Below are positions 12,011 through 23,113 of a stretch of 64,000 bases of DNA, in pieces. The stretch is from assembly GCA_949357655.1 (NCBI GenBank), contig CASHTG010000021.1, positions 558,001 through 622,000 on the forward strand, given 5' to 3'. This stretch comes from Parascedosporium putredinis. Taxonomy: Eukaryota; Ascomycota; Sordariomycetes; Microascales; Microascaceae. The notes below the pieces were generated by a model. That model did not search any database. It saw only the letters and a program-made list of their open reading frames with translations, and had not been told where the DNA came from. The position numbers were made by a program, and so were the translations under genes. How positions within the stretch are numbered: position 1 is the first letter of the stretch; every line of letters starts with the position of its first letter.

Positions 12011-14472
12011 ATGGAGAGGGACACGGAGCGTGGACGGACTGCGCCTCCAAAGGAGCTCTATCCTATGGTCAACTGGAAATATGACATCTTCTTATGGGTG
12101 ATTGGCATTGTTATCGACTTGTTCTTCAGAGAGGTCGTGCCCAGAGGATCGTGGAAGGTGCCCCGGGAGGGACCTGTACTCTTCGTCGCGGCCCCTCACG
12201 CGAACCAGGTGGGTTCTTCACCCCGACTTCTTCTTTCCTCCCAGGGCCTATTTTCACGGTCGCCCCTTCAAACATCCCTCCCCGCCGGAGCTCGTCTTAC
12301 GGACCCGTTCATGTCGCTAACAAATGGGTGATTTCTGCGCTTCTAGTTTGTCGATGCTATAATACTCCAGCGAACCCTGCGACGCGAGGCCAACCGACGT
12401 GTCTCCTACTCATCGCACAAAAGTCTGTCCATGGCTTCGTCGGCTGGAGCTCCCGACAGGTCGGGTCCGTTCCCGTCGGCCGAGCCCAGGACTCGGCTAA
12501 ACCCGCCACCGGAGCTATATACCTCCCCGACCCGATCAATGACCCTACGCTGATCCGTGGCGTGGGTACCAAGTTTGGCCAGGGCGAGGGCGAGGTGGGC
12601 GGTATGATATTCCTCCCCTCCATCAAGGGACAGTCGGGCGCGAGTGTGGACATTTCCGAAATCATCAGCCCCGAGGAAGTTCGCATAAAGCGCCCTTTCA
12701 AGGGCAAGTTGTCGATGGAGCAGCTCACGGGCCGCGACGACATTGATGAGAACGGAAAGTTCCTGAAAAAGAATCTCAAGGGCGCCCGCGAAGGCTTCCA
12801 GGGCACCAAGTTCAAGCTCGCCCCCACATCGACCAGACCAAGGTGTACGAGGCGGTGTTTGCCCGCCTTCGATCCGGCGGCTGCGTTGGCATCTTCCCCG
12901 AGGGTGGTAGCCACGACCGAACCGAACTTCTCCCCTCAAGGCCGGCGTTGCCATCATGGCTCTCGGCGCCCTGGCTGATGCCCCCGACTGCGGCTTGACC
13001 ATCGTTCCCGTAGGCATGAACTACTTCCACCCCCACAAATTCCGATCCCGAGCCGTCGTCGAGTTTGGGAGCCCCTACGAGATCCCCCCGCCTGGTAGAG
13101 CTGTACAAGAACAACCAACGACGCGAGGCCATTGGTGAGCTGCTAGACGGCGTGTACAATGCCCTGAGCTCCGTCACCGTGTCAACGCCTGACTACGATA
13201 CCCTAATGCTCATCCAGGCGGCGCGGAGGCTATACAACCCTACAGGCAAGAAGCTGCCTCTCCCACTGGTGGTTGAGCTCAATCGCCGCCTCTCCCTGGG
13301 CTACGAAAAGTACAAGTCAGACGAGCGCATTGTGGAACTCCTCGGGGCGGTCAAGAACTACAACCGGCAGCTCAGGTACCTCAACTTGCGAGACCACCAG
13401 GTCGAGTATGCCAAGCGATCGATCTTCGGTGTCTTCTTCACGCTTCTCTTCCGGGTCGCTAAACTCATCTTCCTCTTCATCGGCGTGCTCCCAGGTCTTG
13501 TTCTCTTTGCGCCCGTCTTCATCGCCACCAAGACAATCAGCCGCAAGAAGGCCAAGGAGGCTCTCGCAGGCTCAACGGTCAAGATCCAGGGCAAGGACGT
13601 GATGGCGACGTGGAAGGTGCTCGTATCTATGGCCCTGGCGCCAACGCTCTACCACTTCTACTCCATCGTCGTCACTTTCAAAGCGTACCAAGACCGCATC
13701 TGGGGATCGTGCCGGAATGGGCGCCACTTTGGCTTGTGTACATCAGCTCCTTTGTCGCCATGATTGCCATCACCTTTGGCGCGCTCCGCTTCGGCGAGGT
13801 GGGCATGGATATTCTCAAGTCGCTTCGGCCTCTCGTGCTCTGCCTGATCCCTACCTCGGAGTACGGCATCTACCAGATGCGAGGGCGGCGGGCCAAGCTC
13901 AGCCAGCGGGTAACGGAGCTCATCAACACTCTGGGGCCCGAGATGTTCCCCGATTTCGACAAGACGCGCATTGTCGGCCGCGATGCCTCGCGGCCGGTGG
14001 ACTCGGCTATCGCCTCGGCGGTGGCAGCATCTGGTGAAGATGGCAGCGCAGACAGCAGACCGAGCGGGTTCGCACGGCGAAGCAGCGAAGCGTCGACACC
14101 CGGTGCGGGAGACGCAGCCGAGACGCCCCCGTACTTTTCGCGGCGAGGCACAATGCACTCGCTGTCCAGCTTACCCCGCAACGAGTCGTATAGCAACATT
14201 GGTGGCGTGGGTATGTTCTCGACACGACCGCCGTCGCGAAACCGGTCCCGAAGCAGCAGTGGCGGGGCGGGTTCCCCGTCAGCGCTTTCACGACACTCGA
14301 TTCTTCTGGTGGCTTCGACGAGGCATCGAGGAGAATCAGGGAAGCGATGAGGGAAAGGCGGAGGAAGAGCACAGTGCAGCTGAACCGGGCAGGGAACGAA
14401 GACGACGAAGGCGAGAGAAGCGACGAGGATGAGGACGAGGAATACGACGAGGCGAGGAAGAAGAAGGAGTAG
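12011..14472 (+). CDS. Glycerol-3-phosphate O-acyltransferase, GPT2/SCT1 type
   Basis: Catalyses the first acylation of glycerol-3-phosphate (or dihydroxyacetone phosphate) for phospholipid and triacylglycerol synthesis at the ER. Exons 12011-12208 and 12347-14472 (intron branch GCTAAC, acceptor TTCTAG). Block I PHANQFVD (about residues 62-69) and block III FPEGGSHDR (about 248) are the acyltransferase signature. Hydrophobic segments lie near residues 425-460, 488-508, 522-542 and 552-565. The tail is Ser/Arg-rich and ends in an acidic stretch DEDEDEEYDEARKKKE, like the regulated tails of fungal Gpt2/Sct1. The frame breaks six times, each in a C or G tract: about 12409 (CC), 12821-12825, 12932-12935, 13084-13089 (two bases short), 13702-13705, 14274-14277. 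Allowing for seven missing bases gives exactly 776 aa. Strong family match; the gene is probably intact in the organism. Confidence 0.9.
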
Positions 14473-15447
14473 AAGGAATAAAGGATGGGAAGAAGTAGAC
14501 AAACGGATGGTTAATGGCGTGTCGGGCGTGTTCACCCACCGGTCCCGGCCTTCTTTTTGGTTTTTTCCTCGACTCGTTGTTGTTACCCTATTTCTTTCCT
14601 TTGACACTTGTTCTAATCCCTGGGTTTCTGGAGGAGTCTTGGGGGTCCCTGTTTTGCCTGGGGAGGGGGTTTTTTTCTCTGGGTTGGCCTTTCTTACTTG
14701 TTCTCCTTGTCACTTTCTCTCTTGGTCCCCCTTCCTGTTCTTTTACCGAAGAAAGAAAAAAGATGGTTTCTTCTACTGGTACCCGCGAGCTACGGTTTAC
14801 GTCTCCACATGCAGCGGTTTCTCTCGTTTCATAATTTTCAATGTTGCCATCTACTCGCCAGAGATAACTATACAATAAACTTGTACTCTATTGAATCTCG
14901 CTTCTAGCTTCGAGGTGCGTGGTTTTTCTAGCATCGGCGTCGCGAGGACGATATGGATCCTTCCACGGATGCATCGTGGAGCTGAAGGATATTGAGACTA
15001 TAGGTAGCCAGCCAGTCAGGACAAGAGGATATCTAGCTAATTCTTGTACCGGATTGGTAACGAGCGAGACGTGAGTTGAGCGTCGTTTGGACGGCTCCAC
15101 CCTGATGTCCACGTTGTAGTATCGGGAGAGACGTTTGTCGTGGGCAAGCCTATTACCAATCTAGGCTGGGGTACGGGAATGTGGGGGCAGTTGAATGGAA
15201 CAAGAGACGAATACAGCTGAAGCTTGTTCCCGCATTCACTTCAGAGATGTCTTTCGGGCGTTCGGGGCTCGGAAAACCAAGTGTCCAGCCGGCGAGAAGG
15301 AAGAACCGTGCTATCTCCGAAGGCAGATAGAGGAAGAGGAACGATGCGTCGCTTCCCCTCCTCTCCCCGAGGATTCACTTCGGTTCGGCATATTAATAAT
15401 TTAGCGATGTCTCCGGGCGGGCTTACATATCCGTTATCCCCAATGGC

Positions 15448-15471
15448 GTGTGTGTGTGTGTGTGTGTGTGT
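15448..15471 (+). repeat. (GT)12 microsatellite
   Basis: Uninterrupted GT dinucleotide tract of 24 bases in intergenic DNA. Confidence 0.95.
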
Positions 15472-16162
15472 CCCCGCTAATCAATCCATCAATAGATATC
15501 TCTCTCTAAGTCCGCGGGTGTCAATGTGTTCCAGTCTTCTCTTAGTGCCTGACGCGGGGAAGCCAACGACCAAATCAAAAGAAAAGAGAAAAGAAAAGAA
15601 ACAGTGGCCATCCCCCTCTCCGTTCCCCTCCCTTTTTCTGGAGTAGCCTTGCACGGCTTTTTCGTGTAGATGACGACTTCGGGCCAAACGAAATGGCGGG
15701 GAAATCGTGCTGGCAGATGGCGGGGTTTACAAGGGGAGGGGGGTGGGCTTGCGGCTCTTTCTTTGGATTGTTAAGCAGGGAAATAATTAAGAGCAAGAGC
15801 TCGAAACGGAGAAAGTGAATAGCTCGGGGTTTGCCTCACTCCACTCGGGGTTTTGCGCGTGTAATTCTTTTTCTCTCTCTAAATGAATACATTCTTCTTT
15901 TCCTCTTGACTGATCTCTACTAGCTTTTTTTTCTCTTCTTCTTTCGTCCTTTTTCAACATCTCTTCTATACCCACTTTTTTCTCCCCTATTTTGGTAGCT
16001 TTCAATTCTTTCCGTCTCGGTTACGAAGGTTGAGCCGATCGTCTCCCGAAAGTCGGGCTCGCTCTCACCTCGCCTCACCGACATCCAACGTTTTCTTTAC
16101 CTCACATCCACTGGTTACCAACCCTCTCCGTCCGGGACTTACAATTCGCACACCCGAGAGTG

Positions 16163-16190
16163 CACACACACACACACACACACACACACA
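16163..16190 (+). repeat. (CA)14 microsatellite
   Basis: Uninterrupted CA dinucleotide tract of 28 bases, about 140 nt upstream of the Apd1-like start codon. It is complementary to the (GT)12 tract about 0.7 kb upstream. Confidence 0.95.
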
Positions 16191-16332
16191 AGTCTTAAGT
16201 GATCCACACAGTGGCGACATTGAACGTCCTCTTACCTCTTTCCGCACACAGCTCCCTCCTGCGCTCAAGGAATAGGAACGCACACTTATACAACAACAGT
16301 AGGAGAAGAAGGGGGAAGAGAAAAGAAGAAAA

Positions 16333-17749
16333 ATGACTTCTCCTCCTCCTCCGGGCAACGCATGGAGCTTCCGCTCCCTCATAAACTCCACCAAGACATT
16401 GGCCATGACGGTATCGGGCAACCGGTCAGCGGAAGGCCCGGCGCCGCTAACTGAGATCTTCCCCGAACGGACCCGGCGGTGGACGGGGACGAGTGCTCTC
16501 ATGACTGCCAGTCGTGCACGGTGCGGTACCCCAAGACCTTCAAGATGGAGGAATCAGACGACTTGTATGGCTTCGTCAAAGCGTGGGAAACGCATCTGCT
16601 CGTGGCAACGGGGAAAACTGATTGGGTGAGGGATGTGGAACATGAGAAGAAGAGCGTGATGGAGGCGTTTGGCAAGGCCTCCGGGCCGAAGAATGGGGTA
16701 GGCGTCTCTCTATATCTCCCCTCCCCCTTCATTTATCTACGTTTATATGATGTGAAAGGGGAGCGCCATGTGCTAACCTAAGAGAGCCCCGATGGGGCCA
16801 CCCTTGCCCGCGCGTAGAAGCTCAAACTCTCCGCGTCAAACATACCCACGCCGAGCGGCACGACGGACTATTCGGAGCCCACGTCGGTGCTGCTGCTGCC
16901 GGCCTTTACCGTGATTGACCACGTCACACCCAAGAGGGTGCCTCTCCTCATCGAGGAGGTCATTAACAAGGCGCCCACCAACACCTCGCCCCTCGCGCCT
17001 TTTGCACTTCCCAAGGTCATTCCGGACACAGGGATAGAAAGCGGGACGAACGGCGCGAACGGCGACGACAGCGACAGCGTAGAGGCCGAGGGGCTCGAAG
17101 AGGAGGTAGAAGAAGCTGCCAAAGCCGACTCGAGCAGTGCGACTGGGGAGGACATTGCTGCTAACGCCGCCCCCACAACGACGGCGGCAAAGACCACGAC
17201 GCCGACTCTTGCAGCGGGGCTCGTGCCGCCCATGACGAGCCGGCCGTGCCCCCACCAGGTCCTCGTGCTCCTGTGCTCGCAAAAGACGCGCGACGCCCGC
17301 TGCGGCCAGAGCGCACCCCTCATCCGCAAGGAGCTGGAGCGACACCTCCGCCCGCTGGGCCTGTACCGCGACCTCGACGACGAACGGCCCGGCGGCGTCG
17401 GCATCTACTTCATCTCCCACGTCGGCGGCCACAAGTACTCGGCCAACGTCATGGTGTACAGGCGGCCCGATGCCTTTGGTATCGATGACGTGCAGAGGGC
17501 GAAAGCCCCGGGGATGTGGTGCCGGTGGCGAAGAAACTTACTGCGAGGACGGAAAAAGAAGCGGGAGAAGAGGCAGAAGTGGGAGACGAGGGGGACGTCG
17601 GGGCGGCGCAGTGTATCTGGTTGGCGAGGGTGAGGCCGGAGGACTGCGAGAACTTGGTGCGGTTCACGATATTGCAGGGCAAGGTGGTGAAGCCGGAGAA
17701 GCAGCTTCGGGGAGGATTCGATAGGGGTCGGGGCATGCTGAGCTGGTAA
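16333..17749 (+). CDS. Apd1/Aim32-type sucrase-ferredoxin-like [2Fe-2S] protein
   Basis: A thioredoxin-like ferredoxin of the Suc_Fer-like family. Yeast Apd1 (linked to actin patches and redox stress) and Aim32 bind a [2Fe-2S] cluster through two Cys and two His. Exons 16333-16697 and 16818-17749 (branch GCTAAC, acceptor GCGTAG); about 432 aa. N-terminal DECSHDCQSC at about 51-60; a long acidic, Ala/Thr-rich linker at about 195-255; then CPHQVLVLLCSQKTRDARCG and, near residue 322, HVGGHKYSANVMVY, whose H-x3-H pair matches the bis-histidinyl ligand motif. Short hydrophobic tail ending GRGMLSW. The frame breaks at 16461-16464 (CCCC) and 17510-17513 (GGGG); one more base at each restores the family sequence and an exact length. 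The ATG at 16333 has a good context (AAAAATGAC). Confidence 0.87.
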
Positions 17750-18660
17750 GGAGCGTAGTAAAGGAGTATAGGGATTTAGAGTAGAGATGAACTAGAAAAG
17801 CCGCCATCTACAACTGAAGCCTGTGACATGACCTTTGACATGATCTTAGTGAAGGTGACGGAAAACCCGTAGCTATTAATGTTCTTCTTCACCTGTTGAT
17901 AACCCCTAAGCACGCTTATATATTTCTAAAGTTTCCTCGTTTTGATTAACGTATTTCTACTAAGAAATAGGCTTTTCTCTTTTCGCCATCCTCTTCTCTA
18001 ATAATTCTTGGGGAACCTTTTTCTCTGCCTCAAGTCTTTCCTGTTGTGGCCTTTCGTGATTCCAATGGCAGTTGAGATTGATTAGGCATCTCAAAATTTG
18101 GAAAGACGCTAATACTGATGGTGCCTTCCTTGGCGCCAGGTACACAGCGGATGAGTGGAGGCAGGTGTGATGGGGTTGGACCGTTGGACCCAGCACATGC
18201 AATTATTCATGTAATACTTGTACTTGTAGAAATTTGACCTGGGTCCTCCTTCCAACCGAAGCTAAAAAAACTAAAAGGGGAAACACCAAAGTGCAGGAGC
18301 TGTGTTCTCCCCCAAAACCCAGGAAGGTGCTCGCTGGCTTTTGATAGGCCCCACCCCTGTCGGATCTACGCCTTCCATACTCGTCCCACTCGCGAGAGGT
18401 GACGGTGACCTGGGCTTTTCCTTCAAGACTGCCTGCCGTGCAACCTCGACGACATCTCCTTCCCTATCCCTTATTTATGACGATCTCTTTTAAAGTTGTG
18501 CGAGCCCTCGTCTGAGACCGGTTTCCCTCCCCCACCACTCCATCCCCACCTTCCTCCAAACGTCTCCCATCGAGTTTTCCAACGTAAATCGCCGACACAA
18601 TAAGGAAGGAGTAGCAGAAGAAGAGGAAGGGGAAAAAGCCACAGCTAAGAAATAGTGAAG
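17750..18660. other. Intergenic, 0.9 kb
   Basis: AT-rich around 17870-18010, then the CT-rich upstream region of ERG27 (18400-18650). No gene or RNA recognised. Confidence 0.55.
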
Positions 18661-20330
18661 ATGGCGCCCGCACCCTGGGAATCGGTTCCCTGCCATGAGC
18701 AGTTCTTTGCACTCATCACCGGCGCAAATAGGTAAAATTTTTCCCCAGCGTCCCCCTCTTTCTCGCCCTTCGCCAACGCCGCTCGCCTTTGCTCGGCCGA
18801 TATCGCGCCTATGCAGTCATTCCTCCCCCAGCTAACACTTCTCTTTGCCTTCCACCAGCGGCGTAGGCTTAGGCTTAGGCCAGCGCCTCATCGACGAGTT
18901 CCTCCACCAGCGACCTCTCTCCCACCACCTCATCCTCCTACCGACCACCCGATCTGCCCGCAAATCCCGCGAGACCGTCCTCGCATTGCGCCGACATCTC
19001 GAGCACACTGCCCGCAACTCGGAGAGCCTGTGCGCTCGCTCTGGCGGCGACGAGAGCTATGCTTGGCCTCAAACCTTTCGCCGCGTCCACATCCTTAGCC
19101 CCCAGCTCGACCTCACCGATCTAACCAACGTCTACGACTTCGCCGCCGCCCTCGTCAGGGGCACCGTAAGCAACCCACCCGACGAGGATGGTATGGCCGA
19201 TAACCTGACTGACGTACGCATCCCCCGCCTCGATGCTGTCGTCTTCAACGCTGGCTTCGGCGGATGGGACGGGCTCGATTGGTTTGGCCTTGCCAAGATG
19301 GTCGTGCGGGAGGGCATTTCCCAGGCCGCCACATGGCCCGACTTCAAACTATCCACCCCCGGTGGCGTTATCAAGCAGAAACGGCGCATCACAGACCAAG
19401 GAACGGGGAGAAGGTCGAAGGCACCGAGAAGGCTGGCTCCAGGGAGCAGATCGATGAACCTGTCCTTGGCGAGGTCTTTTGCGCCAACGTCTTTGGTCAC
19501 TACCTTCTTGGCCACGCTCTCATGCCCCTCCTTGCCCGCGCGGATGGTGACGTTATGAGTCCTGGCAAGATCATCTGGACAAGTAGCATTGAGCCCTCTA
19601 CCTGCCACTTCCGTCTTGACGATTTGCAGGGTATCGTGACCTCGGGCGCTTACGAAAGCTCAAGCGTCTCACCGACATCCTCGCCCTCACCTGCAGTCTC
19701 CCCTCTGTCCTCCCCGCCTCGCGCAACTACTTCCGCCTTCCCGGTGCCGACGCCCCCGTCGAGGAGTGCTACAGACCCCGCGTCTACCTCACCCATCCGG
19801 GTGTCCTCGCTACCACCCTTTTCCCCCTTCCGTCTTGGCTCTTCTTGGTCTACCGCCTCGCGCTCGTCTTCATCCGCTTCATCGGCTCACCCTGGCACAC
19901 GGTCGATGGCTATCCTTCTGCTGCTGCCCACGTCACCATCGCACTCGAGTCTCAAGACGCCCTCGATGAATCTCACGCCGAACGCGTTAAGTGGGGATCC
20001 GCATGTAGTCGATTGGGCCGCGCGGCTTCCAAGAAGACCGAGGTTCAAGGCTGGGGCTGGGAGGGCGAGGCCGATTCTCGCAGCATCGACGAGCCTGGCT
20101 TCCTCTCCAAGAAGGTCGGCAGGTGGGCTCACGCCACCGAGACCACCGAGGAGGACAGGGTCGCCTTTGAAGAGATGGGTGCCCAATGTTGGGCTGCCAT
20201 GGAGAAGCTGAGGGCGGAGTGGGAGGATAGGTTGGGACTGGGTGCCGTGGGCTCCCAGGATGCAGAGGACGAAGATGAGGATGACGAGGATGATTACGAT
20301 AATGTTGATGATGCCAGCAGTGACGAATAG
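18661..20330 (+). CDS. erg27: 3-keto-steroid reductase (ergosterol C-4 demethylation)
   Basis: NADPH-dependent short-chain dehydrogenase that reduces the 3-keto intermediate during C-4 demethylation, acting with Erg25, Erg26 and Erg28 at the ER. In plant-pathogenic fungi it is the fenhexamid target. Exons 18661-18731 and 18859-20330; the intron splits the Ser codon of the nucleotide-binding motif TGANSGVGLG (about residues 19-28). FNAGFGGW (about 152) is the NAG motif and GAYESSK (about 284-290) carries the catalytic Tyr and Lys. A hydrophobic segment LFLVYRLALVFIRFIG follows, and the C-terminus is very acidic (EDEDEDDEDDYDNVDD). At about 514 aa it has the longer form seen in filamentous fungi. 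Breaks: G run 19405-19408, and one C lost at 19661, exactly at the catalytic Ser-Lys codons. Very good match. Confidence 0.92.
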
Positions 20331-21262
20331 AACAAAGGGGTCGACTCTGGTGGAGGATGATGAAGGACAAGCACAAGATATTGGGCTATTTCTTTTTGGA
20401 TACCCCCTTTCCGCACTTTTTTGTCCCATGTTCTTTTTCCCATTTTCCCTCTCCCTTTCTTCAGTCACGTTTACGCGTATACACGACCCTCACTTCCTCT
20501 AGCGCTCCCTTTTTTCTTTTCTTCCCTGCTGTTTTCCCCTTGAATTCTATCATCATAATAGTCGTAATACTCGAGACCTAGGTGCTCAGACAGGTAAAGC
20601 ATATGTGCAGGATGAGAGAGAGATATAATAAATGATAAGGCGAGATAAACCCGCGGGGTATATATATATATGTATCTGTTTTCCCGGTCTTGCTGCATAG
20701 CGAATCCAACATGGCTTACAGCCTCATCTGCGTGGCTTCTTGGCCCATTTGGCTGGCTTCATTTCACAAGAACAGGAGAAGGTCTCTCGCCCTTGATAGC
20801 GGCCTAGTATGGGCCTACTCCCGGACCGACAATGTGCATATCCCATTACCGCATCCTCCTGGTCGTCCATGAGATGTAACCGAGAGTCCTTCCACTCTTC
20901 CTCCGCGCCCTATCTTGCAGGGAAAAGGACACAAGTAGTAGATGGAACCGACCCTTGATATCCAGGAGAAGAGAGAGGGAATAAAGAGAATGGATGCGAG
21001 ACCAAATTACCCAAATTACCCAAAATGTACAATAAAATGTACAGTGTGCGGTCCCTCGCCCATTCTTTATTCAGGGAGTAGAGAGGATGGTAAATCTCCT
21101 CTGGAAGCGAGGTTCCAGATATCCAGGGGCAAAACCCTCCGAAAAACAAAGAGGGAAAAGGAAAAACCTGCGAACCGCAAAAGTAAAGCAAATCAAAAGC
21201 AAACCCAAGGCCAGAAATCCAAGAAAAGACAAGAAACAAGAGGCCAAAAAGCCGAGGCATAA
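20331..21262. other. Intergenic between convergent genes (erg27 and MFS)
   Basis: The two genes converge here, so this is 3' flank of both. It contains a TATATATATA stretch near 20660-20672 and a small direct repeat (AAATTACCC twice, 21003-21021). Small open frames show no domains. Confidence 0.55.
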
Positions 21263-23113
21263 CTAGGTTGCCAACCTAAGGCCACGCTCATCGGATCTCA
21301 CGCGCCTCAAGCTAATCTTGTCCTTTCTGCCAAAGAGGCCGAGGAAGAGGGGCAGGGGCGCGCTGACGCACGCGACGACGGCCTGGACGATGAGAGCCTT
21401 GTCGAGGTTGCCGGGGGATCGGCGGAGTCGCTGGCCTTGAGCTCGCCGCAGATGATGATGAAGATGGCGCCAATGAGCTGGCCGCCGGACCAGGCAATGG
21501 TGGAGGTGATTTCGGGGCTGACGGGGTAGCTCAGCTCGGTGAGCAGTTCGAGGGCGCAGGGGACGAGGGAGAAACCGGTGGCGCCGATGAGGGCAAGGAT
21601 GACGTAGGGGCCGGCGATGGAGCCCGTCTGGGGCATCCAGACGAAGACGAGGTAGGCGATGGCGTTGATGGGGATGAGGCACTTGATAGCGAAGACAAAG
21701 GCCTTGGTGCGGTCGAGGAGGGGAGACGATGGCGGAGGCGACAAGGCCGACGAGGATGAGGAGGCCGCCGCCGATGCCGGCGTCATCTTCGGAGAAGCCG
21801 TGGGGCTTCATCTCTTGCGAGAGGAGCGTGGAGATGAGGTTGAACAGACCGACGTAGAACCAGAACGTGAGCATGACGAGCCAGAGTTCGAGGTTGCGGC
21901 CGACTTGGACGACGGAGGCGCGGATGCCGGGGCGCACGTGCTTGGACGAGGGCGCGACGGGGGTCGGGGGTCTCGCGGGGATGAAGAAGGCTGGGATGCT
22001 CGCGACGGAAGACTAGAGAGGCGGAAACAAAAAGGTTTACGTTAGTGAGCCCATTACTTTCCGAGCTAATCGCGAAAGTGGGTTGTGACGAATAGATCTA
22101 TATCTATGTATGCACGAAACAGCCCGCGGTTGTGGATGAAGGAAACCCAAACTTGGATATCCAAACGTCAAGGCAGAGGGAGGAAAGAGGGAGCCGGTCA
22201 CAACTCACAATGATGGCAACGTAAAGGACCATTCTAGACACCTGCTCGCTCTTGCCACCCGGGACCAGCTCGGGTACAATGAGTTGGCCGAGGGCGGCGC
22301 CGAGGGGGTTGGCAAGACTCATGATAGCGGTAGCAGCCACGCGACCCCTGGTAGTGAACCACATGTCGGAGTACCTGGTCGGGGCGGCGAGCACAAAGGG
22401 CTGGGCGAGGCCGGTGAGGATCTGGCCAAACATGACGACGCCAAACTTTCCGCCGGTCGGTTCGAACTTGTAGGAGCCGGCGAAGCGGATCCAGTTTCCG
22501 AGGAGCACGAGGGTGGCGGACACCATGATGGAGGGCTTGGGCCCCAGGTGCAGGATCTTGATGGTGACGGGAGCGATGACGGGGAAGGCGAGCATGAAGG
22601 CGGTGGACAGCCAGTTGATGGCGACGGCATTCACGCCATAGTAGGTCGCCGCGGCATCGGTGACGGGTGCAAAGGTGAGCCACTGGGAGCAGGATTAGCC
22701 AACTTGGTCCAGAGACGATCCATCCGTTGTTGTCCTTTCGATGACTCTGTGTGACTAGAAAGACTCGATCGCCACCTGGTGGCATTGGGCGGGCTGCGCC
22801 TAGACTCGAACTGAGAAACGGCGATGGGTCTCCCGCTGTTCCTAGTTTCGTGATTGGGGGAGGAGAGTGTGAGAAGGCTGCAACTTACATCCCAGCTCAC
22901 CACGATGTTGAGCAGCACGAGCTGAGCCAATCCGAACCACCTGCGCTTATACGTGCGATAGACTGTCGAATCATCGACATCTTGTGTCGTAGCGGCATCA
23001 CGGTCGGCGAGCTCATACCCTTCTTCGCCGCTCGCGGCCTTGTTGTCCTCAGAGGAGACGCCTGCGGTGGTGGCCGCACCTTGATTATACGGCGAACGCG
23101 CCGGCTGTGTCAT
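21263..23113 (-). CDS. MFS transporter, FLVCR-like
   Basis: A 12-helix major facilitator. The motif run YRTYKRRWFGLAQLVLLNI, a following WLTFAPVTDAAATYYGV and AVAINWLSTAFMLAFPVIAP resembles the FLVCR family (heme, choline or ethanolamine export in animals); the fungal substrate is unknown. Exons on the minus strand: 23113-22889, 22682-22209, 22012-21263, with donors GTAAGT and GTGAGT and acceptors CCCAG and TCTAG; introns of 206 and 196 nt. About 483 aa, with a soluble Asp/Thr-rich N-terminus of about 55 residues and a basic C-terminus after the last helix. Frame breaks: the C run read from 21723-21720 is two bases short and that at 21417-21413 one base short. With these the length is exact. 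Start at 23113 chosen because upstream residues look non-coding. Confidence 0.85.

Larger units (their letters stand above)
14473..16332. other. Intergenic, 1.9 kb, with two dinucleotide microsatellites
   Basis: Contains the 3' flank of the acyltransferase (T-rich to about 14750) and the upstream region of the Apd1-like gene. It carries a (GT)12 and a (CA)14 tract (listed separately). Apart from these and CT/GA-rich stretches I see nothing. Confidence 0.55.

Noticed and set aside
12011..14472. Treating GPT2 as a pseudogene
   Set aside because: Six breaks but no stop-type substitutions, all motifs conserved and exact length after allowing for lost C/G bases.
18863..18880. Telomere-like TTAGGC repeats
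   Set aside because: They are the codons for GLGLG in the ERG27 nucleotide-binding loop, not a telomeric array.
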